30,966 bases of DNA from Schoenoplectus triqueter (Eukaryota; Streptophyta; Magnoliopsida; Poales; Cyperaceae), in assembly GCA_964058805.1 (NCBI GenBank), contig CAXKVV010000079.1:1-30966 (forward strand), read 5' to 3'. The position numbers and the translations under genes are program-made. Positions within the stretch are counted from its first letter, which is position 1. The number at the start of each line of letters is the position of its first letter. Below, one piece after another: positions 9,990 to 21,094 of the stretch. Below the pieces are notes generated by a model. The model was not told the DNA's origin. It worked only from the letters and a program-made list of their open reading frames with translations, and searched no databases.

Positions 9990-11060
9990 TTTAATTTTGT
10001 ATTTTAAGATTACATTTATTTTGATTTAATATAATTGATTTAAATTCTATTTGATTAATTAGCTAACTAATTATTATCACTTATTTAAATTAAATTTATA
10101 ATTAGAATAATTAGTCATTTAGGAATAGAGAAATTGATTAATATATAATACTATATAATTAATATTATTATTATTAAAAATAGAGAAATTGATTAATATA
10201 TATATATATTTTATATATTCATTAATATTATTTCATTATTAAATAGATGAATTGATTACTAAGTATTTATATATATTAATTAATGTTATTCAATTATTAA
10301 AATAGAGAAATTGATTTTTATATATATGTTATATTGTAAATTATTATTATACTCTATTTATTATTTTATAATCCCTAATTATTTATATCATGTTCTTGAA
10401 TTATATCTCATTTTATATTTTAGTATTATTTTTATTAATTAGAAAATATATTATATATACAACTAGAATTAAAAATAAAAATTCAAATTAAAAGAAAAGA
10501 AATTCAATTAAACTAATTTAATTAATATTTTTATTTAATTAAATGTGTTGGTGTTTTAAGGTTATATTTATTTCGATTAGTGTAACAAATTTAATTCATT
10601 TAAATTAATTAAGTTAGCTTAATGTTATCTCTTAATTAATTTAATTATAATTAGGATAATTAATTATTTAAAAATAGAGAAATTGATTAATATATAATAT
10701 TATATAATTAATATTATTCTTATTAAAAATAGAGAACTTGATTAACAGGTATTTATATATATATATATATATATATTAATGTTATTCAATTATTAAAATA
10801 GAGAAATTGATTAATATATATTTTATGTTATAAATTATTATCATACCTCAATTATTACTTTAAAATTCCTAATTATTTATATCCTACTATTTAATTATAT
10901 TATATTTTATATATTTATATTATTTTCATCAATTAGAAAATATACTACATAAATCTAGAATTTAAATTAAAATAAAAACTAAATGAAAGTAATTAAATTC
11001 GATTAAACTAAATTTTAAATTAAACATTTTTATTTATTTAAACGTGTTGGTGTTTTAATG
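9990..11060 (-). repeat. Diverged ~0.5-kb tandem duplication inside LTR 1
   Basis: Two AT-rich halves share the same order of words: a TTTGATTTAATATAATTGATT-like start, then ATAGAGAAATTGATTAATATA (10125 and 10674), then GTGTTGGTGTTTTAA (10545 and 11044). The offsets of 549 and 499 bp show indels since duplication. The ATAGAGAAATTGATT word also recurs within each half. The duplication is present identically in LTR 2, so it predates the array. Confidence 0.6.
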
Positions 11061-11379
11061 TGTTTGGGATCATATGCTGCCTCCGAAATCACTGTATCTG
11101 TTCGGATTTTCATTTTGAGGCAGATCATGTAATCATCTCCCGAATTCAGCTTTAAGTATTAATTAATTATTAGTTGCGCACGTTTTTAAATTTCACGACA
11201 CTTACTAATTAATTAATTTCACTATTATCCAAATTAACCTTTCGGCCCACTTAGCTTAGATCACTAGAAAATTTTAGCCCACAAGTATTATTCCTCAATT
11301 GATCCGGATATAACATATGTTCTTATTTGATCCTTATTTAATTTAACATCTCAATTTATCCGATTGGCAACGTGAACCG

Positions 11380-12415
11380 AACAACATAACAAGACATGGC
11401 AGTGGAACAAGATAACATTTAGCAAGGACATTAATCATCACAACTCTAACCCTGGTCCAACAGTTAAACAACACACACAGGCAGGATTAGTATGACAAGC
11501 AAACCACACACATGAAATGCAAAGACTGGCACCAAAGTAGGTACCAGTGACAACAAAACTAGCATAAGGCAGAACATCAAGTGCCACATGGAACAAATAA
11601 ATTAGCATGAGGCGTGGCTCAGCCGACGCAAGGCACAAAAGAGTGAAACAAGGCACGGAACTAAGGCTTCGCCTCACTGGTACCGAATGATACTAGTGTA
11701 CCAAAGCACACATGGAAATTAGATCAAGCACAATAACAGGCAATCAACGCAAAGACACGGGCTCAGCCCGGCATACGGTCCACACGACCAGCGTGAGAAG
11801 GAAAGAGGTTACCACAATGATCAAGGCAGTGGCAATAAGGCACGGAGAGGGGGGCTCCACTAACAACGTCACTCGGCGGATCCCAATGCCAGAAGGTGAG
11901 GCCGCACCAGGAGCAGTGGTATCGGCCGAGGGTGTGCTCGGTTCAACGACCAAAGAGGAGCAGAAAAAGGGAAGGTCGAGTGGCACCAAGGGTCACCGCC
12001 AAGCTCAGCACGAGCGAGCGTTGTCGTCGCTTTGGCTGGGTCAGACTCGATCGGCCAGAGGGGAGTGATAGAGGCGGCGCAGAGCTAGTGCGCGCGAAGG
12101 TGGCACCGAGATCGGGCAGAGGGGTTATGTGGGCCAGAGGGGGTGGCGAGAGCCGAGCCGATCGAGATCGGCTATGCTTTGTGGGTGGTGTTTGTGGCTG
12201 AGGAAAAAAAAATGCACAGAGGAAGTGGAAATGGGATTTAGCAATAGGAAAGAAAAATGCACAGAGGGAGGAGGGTGTACCGGCGAAGGGGAGAGAAAAA
12301 AAAAGAAAAGGAAGTGAGGAGAGGGTTCCAAGCATCCTCGCCAGCAGGGAGAAAAAAAAAGGGGAAAGTGGAAACGTGGGAGAGAGAGAGAGAGATTCTG
12401 CATTTAATGCAGAAT
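11380..12415 (-). other. GC-richer, purine-rich zone of LTR 1 (possible promoter/leader region)
   Basis: This block is clearly less AT-rich than the rest of the LTR. Toward its right end the plus strand is purine-rich, ending in (GA)8 at 12380-12395 and a 21-bp palindrome at 12395-12415 (ATTCTGCATT, central T, AATGCAGAAT). Frames up to 130 codons occur on both strands, but their products are Ser/Pro/Phe- or Lys/Glu-rich low complexity. One of them (11943-12335, minus) is broken in LTR 2 by a single G-to-A change at 18793. A promoter role is inferred only from position in the first third of the LTR on the element strand. Confidence 0.4.
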
Positions 12416-13197
12416 TTAATGAAGAGAGAGAAATATTTGTCTGAGATTTTCTATGGCAAAGATTTTGTGACCTTTGGTGTGGCGAATCCGATTTTTACTC
12501 ATTTTTGGTTATAAATTTAGAAAATTTGAATATTTTGTTATTGTAAATCATTTATTTCTTGGTTAATTCAAAATAGGATTAAATCCGGAAACCGCTGTCG
12601 ATATTCTGATCATATTTATTTACTAAATTTAAATTCTTTGATTTAATTTATTTTAAGTGATTATTCATTTGATCCTTAGATAAAGTCGTAAATAAACTTT
12701 ATCTTTATTTCTTTATAAATCATAAAATAATTATATTAGATTATTATATTCAAGGTTTATTAATTATTGCGTTACTTTATTTCTTAATTATAATTAAGAT
12801 TCATATTTGCTACTTTACTCGTTATTATTATTTAAGTTTTAATCTCAAATATTAACATTGTAGATTTATATCTGGCCTTCCCTTAATTTCATTAATTAAT
12901 CTCTCCTAAATTAATTTTTATTTCTCTTTATTTCAAAATTCAAATAAATTTTAAGAATCTAAATTCTTATTTGATTCGTACATCCAATTTCCTTTGACCA
13001 AGATATTTTTGTTAAATTTTATCAATTAAGTTTTAAATTATTATATTTTAATAGCATTTTAATTTGATCTTTGGTTCTGTTCTTAACATTTTAAATTTAT
13101 TTTCTTAATTTTAAAGTTTTATTCTATGTGTTTTCTTATCTTTTGTTAAATTAGATATTTCTATATTTTATTATTTAAATTTTTGCGGGGTTTCACA

Positions 13198-13212
13198 TCC
13201 AACCCCCCCTTA
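13198..13212 (-). promoter_or_regulatory. Polypurine tract, internal region 1
   Basis: On the minus strand this reads TTAAGGGGGGGTTGGA and directly precedes TGTGAAACCCC, the start of the 3' LTR at 13197. A G-rich purine run immediately 5' of the 3' LTR is the expected start site for plus-strand DNA synthesis. Confidence 0.75.
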
Positions 13213-14451
13213 AAAGGCGTTTCGTCCACGAAACGAAAGTCTAAATGAGAGTGACAAAAATTTCAGTATATTATTCATAGTTATCGCTAAATTTATTCTT
13301 ATATAATTAATTATAGTTTCATTTATTTATTTATGTTGACTTATGAATTTTAGATGTCATAAGTTTTACGCTCATTTCGTTTAGCAAAATTTATTTTTTT
13401 TTTATTTATTTTTTTATTATTATTTTTTTCTCAAGGACAAATTTTCAAAGTCAGATTGGAACAAGATTCTACATGAAATACAAATCGACTGCAACCAACT
13501 CAATAGACCAGGAAAACACAACTGAACCAATCGACCGAATAAAATCTTATGTTTGATATGTGGAAACAACCTTGATTTCTAAATTTTAATTCGAAATAAA
13601 TATCAATAATGATGCATATTAACGACGTCATGGATTGGAAACACTCGAGGGTTCAAAGGGAGGTTTGAGGATAATGTAGGTAGAGATTTTACGGAAGTAC
13701 GTGTGATCAAATAATGGTTGGCGTAAGACTTTCAAATCAAGGGTGAAATTAAATTGCCATACCTGAATAATTGGTCAAGGTTTAGTATGATAATGAAATT
13801 AACTGATCGATCGGGGGTCGATGGATAATTGTAATTGCCATGTGGTCATATGTCAGCATTCTACGAACAATCAAGCCACTAAGGATCGATTAAACAAGAC
13901 AATTCAATGAGAGAGAGATACTATTAGTTGATGCTTAAGGATCTACTCAACTTAACTTAAGAGCAAATAACGTGGATAACAAAAATATAAAGGTTTGGAT
14001 ACGATAATCACTTAAATAAAAATTATAATTGCTACTTATTTTTATTATACTCCAATTTAAATTTTTTTTTTATTCTTATTAGTTCTATCACTCTTTCAAA
14101 CTTATATATTTTATTATATATATATATACATAATTATGTTACTATTTTGTCAGAAGATCGGGTCGAGACGGAACGACGAAAATTTGGAAGCGAAAATTTT
14201 AAATTTTACCCTGTTAATCTTTTGTAATGTGCTTAAAAATTTTAAATTATCTCACGTTTGAGTAGTGGGATCTGTAGGGACAGCGAAGTCGCACGTGTAC
14301 TAACGTGCAACGCTAGCCCCAATACTCCTAGACATACCCCTCACAGACCTATGTCAAGTATATATTATTGTTTTGTTTATTTATTCAAATTTTCGGGATT
14401 CTTAGATGTTACCTTAGCATGGTTAATATGGAATCGGATTATTAAATTCAT

Positions 14452-14463
14452 GCTCTGATACCA
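14452..14463 (-). promoter_or_regulatory. Primer binding site for initiator Met-tRNA, copy 1
   Basis: The minus strand reads TGGTATCAGAGC, the 12-nt complement of the plant initiator methionine tRNA 3' end. It begins 8 nt after the LTR end at 14472. This fixes the element's orientation and the LTR boundary. Confidence 0.9.
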
Positions 14464-14521
14464 CCGAAGGATGTCACACCCCAGAAATAAAGAATCAGAT
14501 TAGGGGTGCTTAATCCCGCCA

Positions 14522-15313
14522 CGTACGCACGACGAGACGTGCGTACGAAAGGCTAAATGAATAAAAATAAAGTAAATCCCAGAATAAACAAAACAATAAT
14601 AATAATACAAAACAATAACAGTCCAGAGTAACAAGAATAGAATACAACGCCGACATCGGCGGGGCTAGCTCCATCGGAATGGGCAGCAAAATCTCTCAAA
14701 GAAAAACCCAAAAGAAAGAAATGAAACTCGAAACCCGATAGATCCTAATCCACTACCCTGCTCACATGCGGAAGCGGCGAAGCATCTCTGTCACCACACA
14801 GGACTGTCCCTAGCACTCGCTCCAAAAAATCCCGAACCTGTAATACCTGGATCCCACAACCACCGTGGAAACGTGAGTAATTTTATAAATTACTCAGTAC
14901 GGATTTAGATCCAGCCTTAAGATTTAATCTTCTTTCCTAGACTGGACCCAAAAACCGATACTGATGTCTGAAATGTAATATAATATTGATGAATAAATAT
15001 AATAAGTGTTATTATGCACATTTAACCTACATGTTATGAATGATATGGTAAGGAAACCCGAAATAGAAAATTCTGTGGAAATAATAATATAATATAAAGT
15101 ATAAGATACGAGAGTCAAACACCCGTAATAAATACCCAGATTTGTAAATTTACCAGACTCATCCCGAGCGGGCACAACCAGGGCCCAACTTACTAACTCG
15201 GACCTTGCCTAAGCGGGCACAACCAGGGCCCAACTTACTAACTTAGGACTTTATGTTTGTGCAGCGACAACGCCGCACAAACGATAATTCGGGCTCCCGG
15301 GGCGATAACGCCC
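14522..15313 (-). repeat. Hairpin cluster, copy 2
   Basis: Same foldbacks as in LTR 1, shifted by 6,623: 14522-14547, 14648-14661, 14874-14896, 15255-15282 and 15300-15313. The 14522-14547 hairpin lies close to the primer binding site on the transcribed strand, where structures affecting priming or packaging usually sit in retroelements (role inferred). Confidence 0.65.
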
Positions 15314-15471
15314 TAGGAGAGTGAACGGCTATAAGCACGTACTCTGGTCTGCTGAATCTGGTAATTCACCTTACAAAAATATAAACAAAACGGATAAATA
15401 TGTCTTCAGTTGCCATATCGTCAAAATGAGATAACTACCCAGGAAATAACAATTCGGAAACTAATACAAAT

Positions 15472-15733
15472 GGGAGCCTACACTGTACCAACTAAGGGTC
15501 AGAGGACCGCATCCCGAAAATAATGACAAAATGAAGTATAATACAGATGGGAGCCTACACTGTACCAACCTGGGGCCAGAGGACCGCATCCCAAAGGGGA
15601 GCCTACACTGTACCAACCAGGGGCCAGAGGACCGCATCCCGAGAAATGACAAAATGATAGATGATACAAATGGGAGCCTACACTGTACCACTAAGGGTCA
15701 GAGGACCGCATCCCGAGAGAATAACAAAATAGG
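15472..15733 (-). repeat. LTR minisatellite, copy 2
   Basis: Units start at 15472, 15549, 15597 and 15672, with the same 77/48/75 spacing as in LTR 1. The array has not changed in unit number since the LTRs separated, despite being a tandem repeat. Confidence 0.8.
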
Positions 15734-16612
15734 GTAGAATCCAGACTCGGATATGGACGCCCACACTAAATACTGAAAGACATGGTATCCTAATCGCTCA
15801 AATTTGGATTAAAAATCTTAATCATATTAAGAATATTAAAAACATAATATTGATCAAAAGAAAAACACTCTGGCACGGCCGAACCCGCCAAATGACGGGG
15901 TCGGTGGATAACCGACAAGCAAAGGTGCGCAGTGTATATACAGACCAAAGGAATATAACCCGTTGGTCTGGTTATACAAGGCAACCTCAGACTGAGATCA
16001 CCCGGCCCGCCTCTCAGCACTTTCCCATGCATTTTGCATGATTAATTGTCTAACTTAATTAATAACTAATGATATTAATAATATTAATCTACTAATTATA
16101 ATCTATAACTTTATTTATTTAATTCTAACCTAGTCCTATCTCGAGACTATTTCCCGAGTCCTATTCCTATCTTGTCTACATGCAGTATGATATGATATGG
16201 CATGCAAATGCTGGTATGTCTCGAATATGCTGGTCAAGTACTGAATGCATATGACAGTTCAATTCGGGTCTCTAAATAATGTTTGGTCAGAAAATACAGC
16301 AGTTCAGATTTATTTTAAAAATATTTATTTTCGGTTTGGGTTTCCTAATTCTGAAGAAAGAAAATCAAATCCCAGGAAACCGTACCTGAGAATAATTTGG
16401 TTAGATCAGAAACGTCAAATCGCTGAGTCTCGGGTGGCGCATCACGATCTTGTCAGATGAGCCGTCTCATCTTGAGTGTATTCGTTTGTCGGCTCATCAA
16501 GATATTTTTCGAAAACCTATGAAGTCAGAAATAGGTTAAATTGGCGAGTACCCTATTCACATTGGGTCTGATTTGGTCAAGGTATACCGGACCCTCAATT
16601 GAAATTATCCTA

Positions 16613-17683
16613 TTTAATTTTGTATTTTAAGATTACATTTATTTTGATTTAATATAATTGATTTAAATTCTATTTGATTAATTAGCTAACTAATTATTAT
16701 CACTTATTTAAATTAAATTTATAATTAGAATAATTAGTCATTTAGGAATAGAGAAATTGATTAATATATAATACTATATAATTAATATTATTATTATTAA
16801 AAATAGAGAAATTGATTAATATATATATATATTTTATATATTCATTAATATTATTTCATTATTAAATAGATGAATTGATTACTAAGTATTTATATATATT
16901 AATTAATGTTATTCAATTATTAAAATAGAGAAATTGATTTTTATATATATGTTATATTGTAAATTATTATTATACTCTATTTATTATTTTATAATCCCTA
17001 ATTATTTATATCATGTTCTTGAATTATATCTCATTTTATATTTTAGTATTATTTTTATTAATTAGAAAATATATTATATATACAACTAGAATTAAAAATA
17101 AAAATTCAAATTAAAAGAAAAGAAATTCAATTAAACTAATTTAATTAATATTTTTATTTAATTAAATGTGTTGGTGTTTTAAGGTTATATTTATTTCGAT
17201 TAGTGTAACAAATTTAATTCATTTAAATTAATTAAGTTAGCTTAATGTTATCTCTTAATTAATTTAATTATAATTAGGATAATTAATTATTTAAAAATAG
17301 AGAAATTGATTAATATATAATATTATATAATTAATATTATTCTTATTAAAAATAGAGAACTTGATTAACAGGTATTTATATATATATATATATATATATT
17401 AATGTTATTCAATTATTAAAATAGAGAAATTGATTAATATATATTTTATGTTATAAATTATTATCATACCTCAATTATTACTTTAAAATTCCTAATTATT
17501 TATATCCTACTCTTTAATTATATTATATTTTATATATTTATATTATTTTCATCAATTAGAAAATATACTACATAAATCTAGAATTTAAATTAAAATAAAA
17601 ACTAAATGAAAGTAATTAAATTCGATTAAACTAAATTTTAAATTAAACATTTTTATTTATTTAAACGTGTTGGTGTTTTAATG
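16613..17683 (-). repeat. Diverged ~0.5-kb tandem duplication inside LTR 2
   Basis: This is the exact counterpart of the AT-rich duplication in LTR 1, with one A-to-C difference at 17512. Confidence 0.6.
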
Positions 17684-18002
17684 TGTTTGGGATCATATGC
17701 TGCCTCCGAAATCACTGTATCTGTTCGGATTTTCATTTTGAGGCAGATCATGTAATCATCTCCCGAATTCAGCTTTAAGTATTAATTAATTATTAGTTGC
17801 GCACGTTTTTAAATTTCACGACACTTACTAATTAATTAATTTCACTATTATCCAAATTAACCTTTCGGCCCACTTAGCTTAGATCACTAGAAAATTTTAG
17901 CCCACAAGTATTATTCCTCAATTGATCCGGATATAACATATGTTCTTATTTGATCCTTATTTAATTTAACATCTCAATTTATCCGATTGGCAACGTGAAC
18001 CG

Positions 18003-19038
18003 AACAACATAACAAGACATGGCAGTGGAACAAGATAACATTTAGCAAGGACATTAATCATCACAACTCTAACCCTGGTCCAACAGTTAAACAACACACA
18101 CAGGCAGGATTAGTATGACAAGCAAACCACACACATGAAATGCAAAGACTGGCACCAAAGTAGGTACCAGTGACAACAAAACTAGCATAAGGCAGAACAT
18201 CAAGTGCCACATGGAACAAATAAATTAGCATGAGGCGTGGCTCAGCCGACGCAAGGCACAAAAGAGTGAAACAAGGCACGGAACTAAGGCTTCGCCTCAC
18301 TGGTACCGAATGATACTAGTGTACCAAAGCACACATGGAAATTAGATCAAGCACAATAACAGGCAATCAACGCAAAGACACGGGCTCAGCCCGGCATACG
18401 GTCCACACGACCAGCGTGAGAAGGAAAGAGGTTACCACAATGATCAAGGCAGTGGCAATAAGGCACGGAGAGGGGGGCTCCACTAACAACGTCACTCGGC
18501 GGATCCCAATGCCAGAAGGTGAGGCCGCACCAGGAGCAGTGGTATCGGCCGAGGGTGTGCTCGGTTCAACGACCAAAGAGGAGCAGAAAAAGGGAAGGTC
18601 GAGTGGCACCAAGGGTCACCGCCAAGCTCAGCACGAGCGAGCGTTGTCGTCGCTTTGGCTGGGTCAGACTCGATCGGCCAGAGGGGAGTGATAGAGGCGG
18701 CGCAGAGCTAGTGCGCGCGAAGGTGGCACCGAGATCGGGCAGAGGGGTTATGTGGGCCAGAGGGGGTGGCGAGAGCCGAGCCGATCGAGATCAGCTATGC
18801 TTTGTGGGTGGTGTTTGTGGCTGAGGAAAAAAAAATGCACAGAGGAAGTGGAAATGGGATTTAGCAATAGGAAAGAAAAATGCACAGAGGGAGGAGGGTG
18901 TACCGGCGAAGGGGAGAGAAAAAAAAAGAAAAGGAAGTGAGGAGAGGGTTCCAAGCATCCTCGCCAGCAGGGAGAAAAAAAAAGGGGAAAGTGGAAACGT
19001 GGGAGAGAGAGAGAGAGATTCTGCATTTAATGCAGAAT
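18003..19038 (-). other. GC-richer, purine-rich zone of LTR 2
   Basis: Counterpart of the LTR 1 zone at 11380-12415, including (GA)8 at 19003-19018 and the 21-bp palindrome at 19018-19038. The G-to-A change at 18793 creates a stop in the longest minus-strand frame of the zone, which supports its being non-coding. Confidence 0.4.
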
Positions 19039-19820
19039 TTAATGAAGAGAGAGAAATATTTGTCTGAGATTTTCTATGGCAAAGATTTTGTGACCTTTGG
19101 TGTGGCGAATCCGATTTTTACTCATTTTTGGTTATAAATTTAGAAAATTTGAATATTTTGTTATTGTAAATCATTTATTTCTTGGTTAATTCAAAATAGG
19201 ATTAAATCCGGAAACCGCTGTCGATATTCTGATCATATTTATTTACTAAATTTAAATTCTTTGATTTAATTTATTTTAAGTGATTATTCATTTGATCCTT
19301 AGATAAAGTCGTAAATAAACTTTATCTTTATTTCTTTATAAATCATAAAATAATTATATTAGATTATTATATTCAAGGTTTATTAATTATTGCGTTACTT
19401 TATTTCTTAATTATAATTAAGATTCATATTTGCTACTTTACTCGTTATTATTATTTAAGTTTTAATCTCAAATATTAACATTGTAGATTTATATCTGGCC
19501 TTCCCTTAATTTCATTAATTAATCTCTCCTAAATTAATTTTTATTTCTCTTTATTTCAAAATTCAAATAAATTTTAAGAATCTAAATTCTTATTTGATTC
19601 GTACATCCAATTTCCTTTGACCAAGATATTTTTGTTAAATTTTATCAATTAAGTTTTAAATTATTATATTTTAATAGCATTTTAATTTGATCTTTGGTTC
19701 TGTTCTTAACATTTTAAATTTATTTTCTTAATTTTAAAGTTTTATTCTATGTGTTTTCTTATCTTTTGTTAAATTAGATATTTCTATATTTTATTATTTA
19801 AATTTTTGCGGGGTTTCACA

Positions 19821-19835
19821 TCCAACCCCCCCTTA
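19821..19835 (-). promoter_or_regulatory. Polypurine tract, internal region 2
   Basis: Same G-rich purine run on the minus strand, directly abutting the LTR 2 start at 19820. Confidence 0.75.
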
Positions 19836-21074
19836 AAAGGCGTTTCGTCCACGAAACGAAAGTCTAAATGAGAGTGACAAAAATTTCAGTATATTATTCA
19901 TAGTTATCGCTAAATTTATTCTTATATAATTAATTATAGTTTCATTTATTTATTTATGTTGACTTATGAATTTTAGATGTCATAAGTTTTACGCTCATTT
20001 CGTTTAGCAAAATTTATTTTTTTTTATTTATTTTTTTATTATTATTTTTTTCTCAAGGACAAATTTTCAAAGTCAGATTGGAACAAGATTCTACATGAAA
20101 TACAAATCGACTGCAACCAACTCAATAGACCAGGAAAACACAACTGAACCAATCGACCGAATAAAATCTTATGTTTGATATGTGGAAACAACCTTGATTT
20201 CTAAATTTTAATTCGAAATAAATATCAATAATGATGCATATTAACGACGTCATGGATTGGAAACACTCGAGGGTTCAAAGGGAGGTTTGAGGATAATGTA
20301 GGTAGAGATTTTACGGAAGTACGTGTGATCAAATAATGGTTGGCGTAAGACTTTCAAATCAAGGGTGAAATTAAATTGCCATACCTGAATAATTGGTCAA
20401 GGTTTAGTATGATAATGAAATTAACTGATCGATCGGGGGTCGATGGATAATTGTAATTGCCATGTGGTCATATGTCAGCATTCTACGAACAATCAAGCCA
20501 CTAAGGATCGATTAAACAAGACAATTCAATGAGAGAGAGATACTATTAGTTGATGCTTAAGGATCTACTCAACTTAACTTAAGAGCAAATAACGTGGATA
20601 ACAAAAATATAAAGGTTTGGATACGATAATCACTTAAATAAAAATTATAATTGCTACTTATTTTTATTATACTCCAATTTAAATTTTTTTTTTATTCTTA
20701 TTAGTTCTATCACTCTTTCAAACTTATATATTTTATTATATATATATATACATAATTATGTTACTATTTTTGTCAGAAGATCGGGTCGAGACGGAACGAC
20801 GAAAATTTGGAAGCGAAAATTTTAAATTTTACCCTGTTAATCTTTTGTAATGTGCTTAAAAATTTTAAATTATCTCACGTTTGAGTAGTGGGATCTGTAG
20901 GGACAGCGAAGTCGCACGTGTACTAACGTGCAACGCTAGCCCCAATACTCCTAGACATACCCCTCACAGACCTATGTCAAGTATATATTATTGTTTTGTT
21001 TATTTATTCAAATTTTCGGGATTCTTAGATGTTACCTTAGCATGGTTAATATGGAATCGGATTATTAAATTCAT

Positions 21075-21086
21075 GCTCTGATACCA
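21075..21086 (-). promoter_or_regulatory. Primer binding site for initiator Met-tRNA, copy 2
   Basis: TGGTATCAGAGC on the minus strand, 8 nt from the truncated LTR 3 that begins at 21095. Confidence 0.9.
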
Positions 21087-21094
21087 CCGAAGGA

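Larger units (their letters stand above)
7849..13197 (-). repeat. LTR 1 (full length, 5,349 bp; 3' LTR of the array)
   Basis: Bounded on the plus strand by TGTCACATCCCAG and GCGGGGTTTCACA, so TG...CA in both orientations. By plant standards this is a very long LTR. In plus coordinates it holds a hairpin-rich zone (7899-8690), a minisatellite (8849-9110), a very AT-rich zone with an internal ~0.5-kb duplication (about 9990-11060), a GC-richer zone (about 11380-12400) and a second AT-rich zone to the end. It has two changes at the first four variable sites not shared with the other copies: T at 7856 and G at 8050. Small frames inside it are low-complexity and I do not consider them genes. Confidence 0.87.
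13198..14471 (-). mobile_element. Internal region 1 of the LARD element (non-coding, about 1.27 kb)
   Basis: It lies between LTR 1 and LTR 2. On the minus strand it runs from the primer site (14463-14452) to the polypurine tract (about 13212-13198). I looked for gag, zinc knuckle, protease, reverse transcriptase and integrase motifs in all frames and saw none. At 13218-13235 a 7-bp-stem hairpin (CGTTTCG/CGAAACG) lies beside the polypurine tract. On the minus strand this reads FVDETPFKGG or FRGRNAF in two frames, possibly a last trace of a pol 3' end (weak). Confidence 0.8.
14472..19820 (-). repeat. LTR 2 (full length, 5,349 bp, shared by both units)
   Basis: Aligned with LTR 1 without a length change, this copy differs at seven sites that I found: 7856/14479, 7874/14497, 7934/14557, 8050/14673, 8512/15135, 10889/17512 and 12170/18793. 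That is about 0.13 percent, and six of the seven are transitions. It acts as 5' LTR for the left unit and 3' LTR for the right unit. A at 14497 and A at 14557 are private to this copy compared with LTR 1 and LTR 3. A base-by-base computer alignment could reveal a few changes I missed. Confidence 0.87.
19821..21094 (-). mobile_element. Internal region 2 of the LARD element (non-coding)
   Basis: Nearly identical to internal region 1. The only differences I found are two one-base changes in T runs: 10 T versus 9 T near 13393/20016, and 4 T versus 5 T near 14146/20768. These cancel, so the period stays 6,623. Like its twin it carries no recognisable retroelement protein. Confidence 0.8.

Noticed and set aside
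11712..12068. 118-codon plus-strand frame in LTR 1, repeated at 18335-18691
   Set aside because: It is antisense to the element and overlaps equally long frames on the other strand and in other frames. This is a consequence of local GC content, with no recognisable domain.
11943..12335. 130-codon minus-strand frame inside LTR 1
   Set aside because: Low-complexity Phe/Ser/Pro-rich product from purine/pyrimidine-biased DNA. The same frame is broken by a single base change (18793) in LTR 2, and there is no domain.
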